Origin: an uncultured Verrucomicrobiota bacterium
GTDB taxonomy: Bacteria > Verrucomicrobiota > Verrucomicrobiia > Verrucomicrobiales > Verrucomicrobiaceae
Direction of reading: 5' to 3'
Assembly (NCBI GenBank): GCA_903838675.1
Contig: CAILZI010000174.1
Coordinates: 1 to 64,000 of the forward strand
DNA length: 64,000 bases
The notes under the pieces were generated by a model. It saw nothing but the letters and a program-made list of their open reading frames with translations. It ran no database searches and was not told the origin of the DNA. Made by a program: the position numbers and the translations under genes. Every line of letters begins with the position of its first letter. The first letter of the stretch is position 1. This document shows, piece by piece, positions 17,701 to 25,710 of the stretch.

Positions 17701-20700
17701 CCAACGGCCCGCCCTGCTGCTGGCTGAGTTGTGAATAATTGCTTTTGCCCTGGGGTTTGAGCCATGCTGTTGCAGCAGAAACGAAATGAGCGTCGTCCGA
17801 CATGAGCAGCGCAGCATAGGTGCGGCAGTACTCCTCGATGGTTTTTCCTTCGGCTTTGAGAATGGCAGGGAAGATGACCTCGTCGAGCAGGTGCTGATCC
17901 CCGCGCAGCGCGGCGCTGTAGGTGGCGAAGACGGCAGGCACCGGCATGGCGATGCGCTCCGAGGTGGCAAACAATCCGCCGAGAGTCGAGACGGGGCCGA
18001 AACCGCCGTAGTACTGCTGGTAGTTGCCCTGAGCCATGAGCCGCCGTTTGACCTTGGGCATGGCGCGCAGGCTGAGCAGATCGAGCGCGATATTTTCTGT
18101 CTCGGCGAGATGGAGGTTTTCAAACATGGCCAGACCACCGAGCGGAGCGAAGCCCATGAGAGCGAGCTCGGGGATCTGGAGCATCGCCTGACAGAGTTCG
18201 TCATGGGCCGCACGCCGTTCATCCCGAGCTTTCTGACTTTCAGGGCTGAGCTTGAGGGTGCCGTCCGCATTGAAGACCCAGTTGCGTGCATTGCGGTGGC
18301 TTTCCTTCGTATAGGGCTCCCACAGGGCAGGGAAGGAAAGGTTTTGTCCGGAATCGCCTTGCTGAATGCTGTTTAAAGCCTGAAAAAAATGCTGGGTGAG
18401 ACTTGCAGGCTGAGGTCTGTTGGCAGGCAGAGAGCGCAGCCATGTCGAGAGGAAGCCGGCAAGTGCGGCAGGCCGTGGTATGGCGATACTGCTGCGTTCG
18501 CTGAACTCATGGATGAGCGCAGGCAGGTACATTGCCTGGGTGACTTCGGGCATGAGTTTCCAATGGTGCAGCGCGGTCTGGAAGTCTCCCTCCATGGCCA
18601 GCAGGGTGGCCAGACGCGCATGCGAGGCAAAAGCGCGAGGATTGGCGGTGATCACGGCGCGATGCGCTTCAATGGCGGGCTTGGTTTCGAGTCCGGTGTG
18701 TTCGAGCAGAACCGCATATTCCTGCTGTGGTTTCCAGCCGGCACCGGCGGCGGTCTGCATTGTCAGCATCACCTGATCAGTCAGCTTGTATTGAGTGAAC
18801 AGCTTGATGACCTCATGAATCTGATGATGGGCGTTGGAGCTGTTTTGCGGATTCAAGCAGCCTTGAATCGCCGTGTGCAGCCGCTTGAGGATTTCCTGCA
18901 CGGCACCCGCCTCGTCGCCCTTCTTCAGGAGTTCATCGGGGGACACCTGCCTTTGCTGCTGCTGGCGGTAGGAGTAGCTGCGCGAATAAGGATTGGAAAT
19001 CACCTGGGTGTTTTGTGAGTGCGACCTGTGGGTGATGCCCTGCGCCGCCTGCTCCATCTTCTCCGCCTCCTCCTGCATGCCAAAGGAGTTCAGTATTTCA
19101 GAGAGCATGTATTTCTCATCCTGAGTGGAGGCTGTTTGGGAGAGGTGTTCGAGCACCGGCTTAACCTTGGGGAGGAGCGTATTGACTTCCACATTGTCTG
19201 ACTGCTGCAAAAGGCGCTGCGCCTGGTAAAGCATGGCGAAGTCGAGCTGGGAGATCTGTGCTGCATCGGTGGTAAGCGCCTGGGCCTGCTGAAAATAGGC
19301 GAGAGCTTTCTCGGACTGGTTCAGCTGCTGGGAGAGCCAGCCGGCGAAAAGCAGATCATCCAACGAGGGATTGGTGGACAGCCTAGGCATTAGATCATCG
19401 AGCATGGCCTGCTGTTCGCCCGTCATGAGCCGGAGAATAAGTTTCAGCTTCGGCTCCTGGGTCTTTTCCATGAAGGGCTGCAATCCGTCATGGATATCTT
19501 TGATCCATTTCTTCTGCTCTTCGCTGTGGGCGCTCTCCTCAGGCTCCTGCCTTGCGATGAGATTTGAAAGCCAATTGAGAGCGTCCGCAGGCAGCTTGAG
19601 CGAGGTGGCAGGCACAGGCATGGGGGATGGCTGAAAATTGCGATAGTAACCACGACTCCGGCCTGTCATCATGGAGGGCGTAACCACAGGGCTATTGCTC
19701 TGCGGCTTGTCTGGCAGGCTGAGCCGATGCTGGATGATTTCCACCACGCCGTTCCAATCCTTCACCGCCGCGAATGCAAAGATGACCTCGGAAAAATAAT
19801 AGGACTGCTGGTCATCAGCTTCGTGCTCCCAGCGTTTCAAAATGGCGCTGATGTCACGAACGTCCTCCGGGCTTAGTTTGACTGCATCGATGTTTTGGCT
19901 CCGCCGTTGAAACGTTTCAGACTGGCTCCGAAGCAGGCGGGTGAGTGTTTGCATTTCTTCGACTTCCCCCTTCGGCAGGGCCTGGCAGATATCGAGAATG
20001 CGCCGTACCCAGACGGGTGACTGATCTGCGGCGCTGTTCCAAGCCACGGCTGCTGTGCGAAGAGCCAGCATAGGATGGCTTGTCTGGAACAGCTTGAAGG
20101 CGCTCTCACAAATCGGCAGAAGCTCCGCAGGATCACCACTGTGATTCTGCATGAGCCATGCCGCATGCAGTGCGGCGTTCTGCGGCTGATCAGCAAGCAT
20201 CTCGGGGGTGATGACAAGCTGGGGTGAATTTTCCGCGGCTGTGAGCAGCAGAGGAGCATCGCTGACACCGGCCTGCATGAGACTGCGCAATGCAGGGTCA
20301 CGCTCCGCCACATCCCACATGGAAACGATCTGCAAGACATGGGCGAGAGCGAGAACGGGGGATTCGGTGACGCCCGGTGCCTGCTGAATGAAACCATTCG
20401 AAGGCAGCCCGTTGGCAGAGGTGTTGCCAAAGGTGTTGTAGTTGCCGTAGTTCGCACGTCCGCCCTGCTTCTGCCGGTGCACATAGGCCGCCTGCACCAT
20501 GGTTGGAAGCACCAGCCAGTCCTCCGTGCCTGGTGGCAGTGACACCGAACCATACTGCTGACGCAGCCCGATGCTGCGGCCCGTGCTGAGCACCCCCGGC
20601 AGTTCCTCATGCATGCTCATGATTTCGATGAAGGCGCGCACGGCCTCCTTTTCACGTCCGGCTTCCTCCAAAGCCACGGCGTTCAGGTAATGGAGCCGGT

Positions 20701-23428
20701 AGTCCTTTGGATGTTTCTCCAGCACCGGCTCTAAAAAGGCGATGACGCGCTCCCATTCACCTTTTTCCGCAATGGTGTCCGCCATCTGTTCCAAGGCGCG
20801 CGCGTCCATCTGGCTGCCACCGGCGATCTCAAAGAGAATGCGGTAGCCGAGATCGGCATCGCCGCTGTCGATTTGCAGGCGGGCGATGTTTTCACGAGTC
20901 TTGCTGGTTTTGTCGAGTTTCGCGGCGCTTTCGAGCGTGCGCAGAGATTCAGCGGTGAGGCCGATCTCTTCTTCACTGCGGGCGATGTCGAGCAGCAGGG
21001 CCAGATCCTGCGGGCGCAGCCGAGATGCCTCATAGAGGCAACGACGGCGTTCTTCATCGTTGTTGGTGGTGCGGTGGATCTCCGCCAAGGCGAGCCAGGG
21101 CTGCGCGCTGGCGCGGTTTTGTTTCTGGCGCTGCTGGAAGTTTTCAATGAGACGCGGCAGGCTGTTGTGCTGCTGTGCGGCGAGCGCGAGCGGGCCGATC
21201 AAGCGCAGGCGTGCGGTGGCATCCGTGGTTTTTTCATAGAGCGCGAGATAGGTGCGCTCGGCCTCGTCTGGCTGGCCGTTTTCCAAGCAGAGCGTGGCAT
21301 AGCTGGATGCCGCCTCGACGGAGTCAGGAAACTTCCGCAAGGTGCCGCGCAGGAGGGCCAGCGCGTCCTTGGTGCGATTGAGCGCGATCAAGAGGCGGGA
21401 TTCATCCAGCCATGGCTGGACGGCGCTGGGCGAGAGTTTTTTCCATTCGGCAATCCAGGTCAGGGCCTGCTCCGGTTTTTCGGCACGGCGGTAAAAGTCC
21501 ACCATTCGCTGCACGCGGGCCGTGGTGCGTGCTCCAGGAAGCGCGATCACCTGCTGAAGCGTCTGCGCTGCTTTCTCCCATTCCTGCCGGGTTTGAAACA
21601 GAATCGCGAGATGGCTTAGTGCGACCATTTTGTCCTCTGCTGGTGCCGAATTAAGCGTCTTCTCCGCATCGGCATTTTTGCCAGCATTTTCGAGCAGGGC
21701 CGCCAGCAGGCAGCGGTTTTGAATGGTGAGTGTTGTTTGATTTTGCAACTCCTGCTGCAACGGTGAGGAAAGTTTGCCGGGCTCGTCGCTGCGCAGGACC
21801 AGCAAGAGGTCCTTCACCGCAGATTCGATGCCTTCCGCATCCTGAGCGAGGCGCAGGCGCGTGCGTGCCCATGGGAGCGCACGTTCCACCTCCTTGTTGG
21901 CGATGCCCAGCTGCACGAGCAATGAATAGAAGCGCGGCTCCTGGGCGAAGTCCTGCTCACGTGGCGCGAGCAAATCAAGCGCCGTGCGCGACTCCTGCCT
22001 GGCCTGCAGCGCTTGGGTGATGCGCAGCAGGTCTTCCAGCGTGGCGGACTTGGCGAGGCGAGTCCAGATCGCCAGTGCGGCATCACGCTGGCCGGTGCGG
22101 TGCAGGTAATGCGCCTGGGCTTCCTGGGCGGAGATGCTGGCGGGGAAAGTTTCCACCAGCCGCAGATAAGCAAGTGCTGCGGGGCTGCCTGGCTTTGCGG
22201 GTGCATCCTCCCAGTTTTCCAGCAGCCGTGCCACACGCAGATGATCCGCCTCCCCGGCACCTGGCAGTTTGAGAAAACGCTCCAGCGTGGACTGCGCTGC
22301 AGCATCCTCCTTGGCGCGATGCTGCAGGCTGGCGAGCCGTACGAGCATCTCTTTGTCCGCTGCATTTTGCTGAGTGAGTGTCACGGCCTGTTCGACCGCC
22401 TCCTTGATCAAATCGAGTGATTCGAGGAGATCGAGGAATCCTTCCTGCAAATCGCGCCGGCCAGGATTCGACTGCAGCAGAGCACGCGCTTCTTTGAGGG
22501 CTGAATCTTTCTGACCGGTCTCACCAAGCAACAGCGTGTGCTGCCAGGCCAGGGCCACACGCTGCGGGTGCTCCTTCACGAGGGCGGCCATGAATTTTTC
22601 AAACCCGGCCACATCATCGCTCATGCGAAACACGCGGCTGATGCGGCTGAGTACATCGCCCTCCACCCAGGAATCTGCACCGGTGGCAGCCAGAGTTTCC
22701 CGCAGGGTTTTCAGCGCTTCGTCGCGCCGCTCCGCCAGCAGCAGGATGTCTGTGAGGCGCAGCTGGCGCAATGTGCGGGCCACGGGATCAAGGGAACGTT
22801 TGATCAAGGCCTGCGCTCTTTCGAGCGCGGCCTCATACTGGCCTTCATCGGTCAGGAGATCGATCAGCTCCTCGGAGAGATCTTCGTCATCGGCATGTGC
22901 GGCTGCCAGTTCCTTCCAGGTGCGCAAGGCCTCTTCATTTTTACCGAGACGCAGCAGCGCATGACCACGCAGTTTGCCGATCTCCATCGTGCCAGCGGCA
23001 TCGGGCTTCGCTTTCACGGCTTCATCGAGAGATTGCAGAGCGGTGGCAAAATCAAGCGCGCGCGCCTCCAGCCGCGAACGCTCGATCCACGCGGAGGTGT
23101 TCGCCGGATCAAGCTTCAACGCGGCTTCATAAGCAGTGAGGGCTGCACGATCATCACCACGATGGGAATGAAAGACGGCGAACAGCAGTTGATCTGCCGC
23201 CGTGGCCGCAGGCAGTTTGGTTCGGGCTTCAAGAAAGGCGCCCAGTTCCGTGGTCGAGCTTTCCTCCAGCCACGCGGCGTAGAAGCGCTCAAAGATGGTG
23301 CCTGGCTGCGGACGCTTGATCAGGATGTCCAGATAACGCTGGGCGGGCGCTGGAACCACCACTGCCGGTGTTTGAGCAGTGGAGTTGACACCTAACAAAA
23401 GGAGGCAAACGATGGTGCGTGGCTGCAT
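11759..23428 (-). CDS. Secreted giant repeat protein A (3889 residues)
   Basis: One uninterrupted frame of 11.67 kb encodes an exported giant protein. The N-terminus is a signal peptide (MQPRTIVCLLLLGVNSTAQ), then a segment shared with its neighbour (AQRYLDILIKRPQPGT). Residues about 70-960 are TPR-like helical hairpins (for example ALTAYEAALKLDPANTSAWI and LHYLNAVALEEAGREKEAV). A less regular middle with Gln-rich and Tyr/Ser-rich linkers follows. Residues about 2000-3080 hold four copies of a module of about 285 residues. The last about 800 residues are further helical sequence ending in a proline-rich tail (ISPPPPAPAK). No enzyme motif, autotransporter barrel, sorting signal or other membrane helix is seen. 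It starts 9 nt after paralogue B stops, so both are probably one transcript. A surface scaffold or periplasmic assembly role is a guess. Confidence 0.9.
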   Translation of the reverse strand: MQPRTIVCLLLLGVNSTAQTPAVVVPAPAQRYLDILIKRPQPGTIFERFYAAWLEESSTTELGAFLEARTKLPAATAADQLLFAVFHSHRGDDRAALTAYEAALKLDPANTSAWIERSRLEARALDFATALQSLDEAVKAKPDAAGTMEIGKLRGHALLRLGKNEEALRTWKELAAAHADDEDLSEELIDLLTDEGQYEAALERAQALIKRSLDPVARTLRQLRLTDILLLAERRDEALKTLRETLAATGADSWVEGDVLSRISRVFRMSDDVAGFEKFMAALVKEHPQRVALAWQHTLLLGETGQKDSALKEARALLQSNPGRRDLQEGFLDLLESLDLIKEAVEQAVTLTQQNAADKEMLVRLASLQHRAKEDAAAQSTLERFLKLPGAGEADHLRVARLLENWEDAPAKPGSPAALAYLRLVETFPASISAQEAQAHYLHRTGQRDAALAIWTRLAKSATLEDLLRITQALQARQESRTALDLLAPREQDFAQEPRFYSLLVQLGIANKEVERALPWARTRLRLAQDAEGIESAVKDLLLVLRSDEPGKLSSPLQQELQNQTTLTIQNRCLLAALLENAGKNADAEKTLNSAPAEDKMVALSHLAILFQTRQEWEKAAQTLQQVIALPGARTTARVQRMVDFYRRAEKPEQALTWIAEWKKLSPSAVQPWLDESRLLIALNRTKDALALLRGTLRKFPDSVEAASSYATLCLENGQPDEAERTYLALYEKTTDATARLRLIGPLALAAQQHNSLPRLIENFQQRQKQNRASAQPWLALAEIHRTTNNDEERRRCLYEASRLRPQDLALLLDIARSEEEIGLTAESLRTLESAAKLDKTSKTRENIARLQIDSGDADLGYRILFEIAGGSQMDARALEQMADTIAEKGEWERVIAFLEPVLEKHPKDYRLHYLNAVALEEAGREKEAVRAFIEIMSMHEELPGVLSTGRSIGLRQQYGSVSLPPGTEDWLVLPTMVQAAYVHRQKQGGRANYGNYNTFGNTSANGLPSNGFIQQAPGVTESPVLALAHVLQIVSMWDVAERDPALRSLMQAGVSDAPLLLTAAENSPQLVITPEMLADQPQNAALHAAWLMQNHSGDPAELLPICESAFKLFQTSHPMLALRTAAVAWNSAADQSPVWVRRILDICQALPKGEVEEMQTLTRLLRSQSETFQRRSQNIDAVKLSPEDVRDISAILKRWEHEADDQQSYYFSEVIFAFAAVKDWNGVVEIIQHRLSLPDKPQSNSPVVTPSMMTGRSRGYYRNFQPSPMPVPATSLKLPADALNWLSNLIARQEPEESAHSEEQKKWIKDIHDGLQPFMEKTQEPKLKLILRLMTGEQQAMLDDLMPRLSTNPSLDDLLFAGWLSQQLNQSEKALAYFQQAQALTTDAAQISQLDFAMLYQAQRLLQQSDNVEVNTLLPKVKPVLEHLSQTASTQDEKYMLSEILNSFGMQEEAEKMEQAAQGITHRSHSQNTQVISNPYSRSYSYRQQQQRQVSPDELLKKGDEAGAVQEILKRLHTAIQGCLNPQNSSNAHHQIHEVIKLFTQYKLTDQVMLTMQTAAGAGWKPQQEYAVLLEHTGLETKPAIEAHRAVITANPRAFASHARLATLLAMEGDFQTALHHWKLMPEVTQAMYLPALIHEFSERSSIAIPRPAALAGFLSTWLRSLPANRPQPASLTQHFFQALNSIQQGDSGQNLSFPALWEPYTKESHRNARNWVFNADGTLKLSPESQKARDERRAAHDELCQAMLQIPELALMGFAPLGGLAMFENLHLAETENIALDLLSLRAMPKVKRRLMAQGNYQQYYGGFGPVSTLGGLFATSERIAMPVPAVFATYSAALRGDQHLLDEVIFPAILKAEGKTIEEYCRTYAALLMSDDAHFVSAATAWLKPQGKSNYSQLSQQQGGPLDEIVQLWQTRKITEPLNQLLLLQSSAQPAYSNFGYLPQAVNSYAFALGQRDPEALRSFVRTLRDQSIGATPEMRSQNIARWRDSQRQRNARFSSQSSRSQQAVQGYIQWLQNLLQDRRGLGLVDLAMEDGLDQSPDWLRQIASHHAESGRIHTPEEFLFSASAVGFLGDASHFRAYDLSEAQQHNTWLGNLCRQWRERSNDERLNSTLDLLGKRKPSFGADLMQALLLKNSRTVLHLDGTPTPLETAQIAHFQSRNDGDGFAYRSAALQVVLTRHAQEIATMSTVSQSELSLLLRDELRGYPRPDQLGKKLAQVLAPLLKAENTGLVHKIEQVIATKTWNDIKQQEYQFTQQFPALLRAMVDIDITKADAAARHAVELLRGSPEQKQAVMQNNRETPVLRLLTALTQVPQLLHTTFALADQEGVSLSRNWNASLRNYLEESLHDPENIRFVFSGTPWVAEAAEFRDPKSESSQEPTLLSSLINRIENSNELRPAVHDFLAKQPAAFGTELLLAFLHRDPGDDTNRRSFYNSKRPDDSSILAFIQKRRDDFARLQPASAASLLAMLNARMPDLDQKSEQDAALKQSLQPLITATSVQFEADIARWMQMTSLSSSGSEVYEAVQFGVPLLDRLAQSDKPRAIALLDQISKLVAQQDALNSRGGGRQQPHQTQVAKWLQNAAAVPELFREVMQRAEECGAARDSAWLERTLGSARNLYKHRGKPQRVIALLEAAGMLEPAATFNPRLLPSNTQHLTMLEVMSGEFTGGSMHPDLVEELNKRQPRTFGVDLITLLCSKTYNAPDEITAFAQAHAEEIAACSAEQKNMLGGIVQRKKWVEIFAANVPALQEAFAPLVKEQQAKLQAFIENLLKIRTWRELELIYIKSLPPAEQSRFNLRMPGGLQNYSTGERSYLDYFADQLQQMVPTDIHKVEQALQLIGSLYLTEFSQSPIRNRMPPLNSFVLKLCSSPRLAPKALQFGAQHLGSQNPVRPIGPGSMPLSEHQLISIALPEATVASAEKLVRSLDEMGLLADAATYDAFSLPGYRMRSVLALTLSRLSSSSPDQLEKTAQFLLSQKGAKFGHYLFAACLTNKDSPERSRRLELCSSHFPRLNPQAAGAVLDAFEKQFPELGNPKQAEGDLARFAPLLQLRTTEERSFLDALLAGKPGATLPFRGYSIPARNELVRLLESARSEEAIKLVLALSRHLEPQDPSTSFARSPFFRDGGMVSHYFQNQLRANAEDSPALLACQMLAAASLPEIRVLADKRVIQTSVPTPGELFLLWEQRGGWAAPKAVWADFMRQTARYDIGNTRGLWLPLLHQSLEQMGPQVRREVAMWAAEENSPGLQIIRHECRLALELIESTEAVPGWPEGPRKLLVASPSATKKFAASTRQSMALLQDEQIKPHVRLSLAAWLTLTHPGLMDEQARQTWGLAAAKAWHDGVPITRFELELLLNSAAVQPVNEAWKQTSRLALERWEQLEAIIRKNGVRQIDPGLNCAILRLSTSSTNSAALEPLVNTLGKYDVTGSAGILLEKGAWQLINKLNLRTTQSEFTYSDKRNWWQPPSDATLREMQAASLEDALLAEVIALAADDTATRILYPASQGQPLHERFTAFAKKVAAIPLPQQPFQRAQTLAFLGLQQPEAALLLLPQYDAIAKVFMSDSLGENYFNERIWVDFIAVHAALKTAKGDFNAPNAHAERMRTDPGMLKRHGTISDSTLGYFRSALFQCLSHFWSAGTAREPEKLLQLAILSSKSGNSSENGYLSQAAIQTSIRAWRAVLKKEPLPAQMAEEPTGVSSTMKYLEFIASIVGTGKHRLPFQQRLELIARVSAPIRQEVMAGGSPQMRLIISTPNFWSLLLQLNIFTFDELVKNTDALLKISGSLAPVTLESLAHLMRENGSCDMAARFYDLAKDQWYRSNNSSSSFYVKHCLLHRAEMLIRCGDFKEARLCLDQHKEIAGFQSEIAIRTTLLNLISPPPPAPAK
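14190..17460 (-). repeat. Four tandem modules of about 285 residues in giant protein A
   Basis: Module cores lie near residues 2124, 2414, 2690 and 2984: GKRKPSFGADLMQALLLK, AKQPAAFGTELLLAFLHR, NKRQPRTFGVDLITLLCS and LSQKGAKFGHYLFAACLT. Their spacings are 290, 276 and 294 residues. About 95 residues after the core a second shared patch follows, such as LAPLLKAENTGL, LQPLITATSVQF, FAPLVKEQQAKL and FAPLLQLRTTEE. Boundaries given here are approximate. The repeats are diverged at DNA level, so they are old. Confidence 0.65.
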
Positions 23429-23437
23429 GGATAATGC

Positions 23438-25710
23438 TTAGTGGCCCGAAGGCGTGGTTTGAAACAGTGGGACGATGATTTTCGCCCATGGCTGAAGCTG
23501 AAAGAAGTCGATGAGGATTTTTTGCTGCTCAGGCGCGGCTTTAGCGAACTCAACGGCATAGGTCTGGGCAAATGAGGTGACGTTTTCGTCCTTGGCCTTG
23601 CTGCTGAGCAGGAGGAGCAGGTCGATGCCAAAGGTGCGCGGTTTGCGTGCGGTGAGGGCCGTGATGAGGCCCGAATGCTTTTGAAGCTTCTCCTGCCATG
23701 CTTCGAGCATCGTTTGCGGATTTTCGGAATGTGGAACGGGCCAGGGATTGAAGGTGGCGACGGGATCCAGCATGTGAAAGGACTCAAGGAGAGGCAGGAC
23801 GCGTTCCGGATTATACCGCAAGAGGTGGAGGTCCATGACGTGGGTCAGCGCGCGCTGCATCCAGACGGCGTTTCTGGCCGCGCCGCATTCGGTGGCGCGC
23901 AGCATGATGTCATCAAAGATCTCCGGAGTGAGGGCGGCAAACTGCAGCCATTGAGCGACGGCTGTCAGATGTGGTGGCTGCAATTTGCCCCTGCTCTGGG
24001 CGAGAATTTCCTCGGTGGCCATGAGTTTGCTTACGTGGTCGAGCACTTCGAGGGCGCGTGGTTTGTCCACGGGGGCGAGACGCTCAATGAGCTGCTGGCC
24101 GCGCTGCATGAGCTCAAATTCATTGCAGCGAGCCTGCTTGAGATTGACGAGGCCAAGGAAGGCGGCCACCGCCGAGTCAAGCTGACGTGAATCCGCCTCG
24201 ACAAGCGGCTGAAGAGAGGCCTGGAGCCTGGGATCTGCAGCGATGCGAGACTTTAGGTCCGGAAGGCGCGCATGGAACAAGGCCAGGAGAGAGGTGGCGC
24301 TCTGAGGAGCCATGAGGGTGAAGTCGTGGCGGTGCTGGCGGATGAAGTCGAGAATGTGGGAATCATCCGGACGACGAGGCTCGTCGTAAAAACTCAGGAG
24401 CCCCGGTTCATCTGCGGAACCACGATGCAGGAGGGCCTGAAGCAAACGGGTGCCAAAAGTCGAGGGCTGTCTGGCGAGCCATCGGCTGATTTTTGCACCG
24501 GTCGTGTGTTCATGCTCCAGGCAGTTGATGATGCGTGCCAGGAGCGTGGGTTCACAAGGATCGTCCACCCGCAGGTCGCGGAAGGCGGAGGCGTCAGCGG
24601 TGAAGGGGGTGTCTTGAAAAACGAAAAATGTGCTGTCGGGATTCTTGAGAGCCTCTTCAAAAAGAAAACTGTACTTGCTGCACCAACCGAGGGATTGATC
24701 GAGGCCGTCATCTTCGGCAAGCGTGAGCGAAGTGCCGAGCAAAGGCGGCACCTGGGCCAGAGCCATGATGAGACGGCTGGATGGAGTGTCGGGCGATCCC
24801 TCTGCGACGGCCTCGCGCTGAAGCCTTGCAGCGTGAGTCAATTTCAAGGCATGATGCGCAACAGCGGAGGAGCGCGCCTGATCAATGACCACGAATTTGA
24901 GCAGGAACTGGATCAGGTTTTCAGGCTGGCTTTGGTCATGACTGAATTCCTCCCAGGTCTTGCAGGCGAGCATGGTATCAGCCTGCTGGCGCAGACCATC
25001 GGCCTCGGCACGCAGAATAGGAGCCACGGCGCGCATGAAAGCTTCATCCGCGATTTCAATTTTGGGAAAGGCCGGCAGATGGCGGACCAGGAGGTCTCCC
25101 AGATTTTGGCGTTCTTCTGGAGGCAAGGCAGCGATGTCCGCTGCATCGCGGACGAGCACGTGGTGAAAAGCAGCCTGGCTGAGGTCGCGGGAGGAGGCGG
25201 GATCCGCGGATTGGAGCTGCACCGGTTTGCCATCGAGCGTGAGGGTGGTGATGCCTGTACGCACCAGCATGGCCTGCAGCAAGTGCGCGGCCAGGCCGGT
25301 GGAGCGATCTGCGCCGAGGTGCGCGATGGTGGCATGGATGACCTCATCTTTCTGAAGATCACGAAAATGCGTGGCGAGAGAGGTCATCAAAGCCTGGTGT
25401 TTGAGCCGGGCGCTGGCAAACGGGTGGAGCCCGGCCGCATGGTGAAGGAAGCCCAGCGCACGCGAGATGCGCATGAAGTCATCCGGAGTCTGCAGCCGGG
25501 CTTTAAGCTCGGCGGGTTCGATCTGGCCCAGCCAGTCTATGGAGTCGAGCATGCCATCCTCCATGGCCGTCTCCAATGCGGCAAAGCAGCCGCGTCCATT
25601 GCGAACCAGCAGCCGCAGCCAGTTCCGGTATTGCGCCGCAGTGCGTTCCGCGAAGGAGTAACGGCCCGAGCTGACATGCTGTTCTTTATCGTGAATTTTA
25701 CTCAGGGTTT
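23438..25710 (-). repeat. Three tandem modules of about 280 residues in giant protein B
   Basis: The cores are GADRSTGLAAHLLQAMLV (about 2125), ARQPSTFGTRLLQALLHR (about 2407) and TARKPRTFGIDLLLLLSS (about 2681). They stand at almost the same residue numbers as the first three cores of protein A, so the modules predate the gene duplication. The first copy has lost the FG pair. The approximate left boundary is near residue 1990. Confidence 0.6.

Noticed and set aside
20873..21619. 248-codon plus-strand frame inside giant gene A
   Set aside because: Antisense shadow of the TPR-like region; its sequence mirrors the repeat composition of the other strand.
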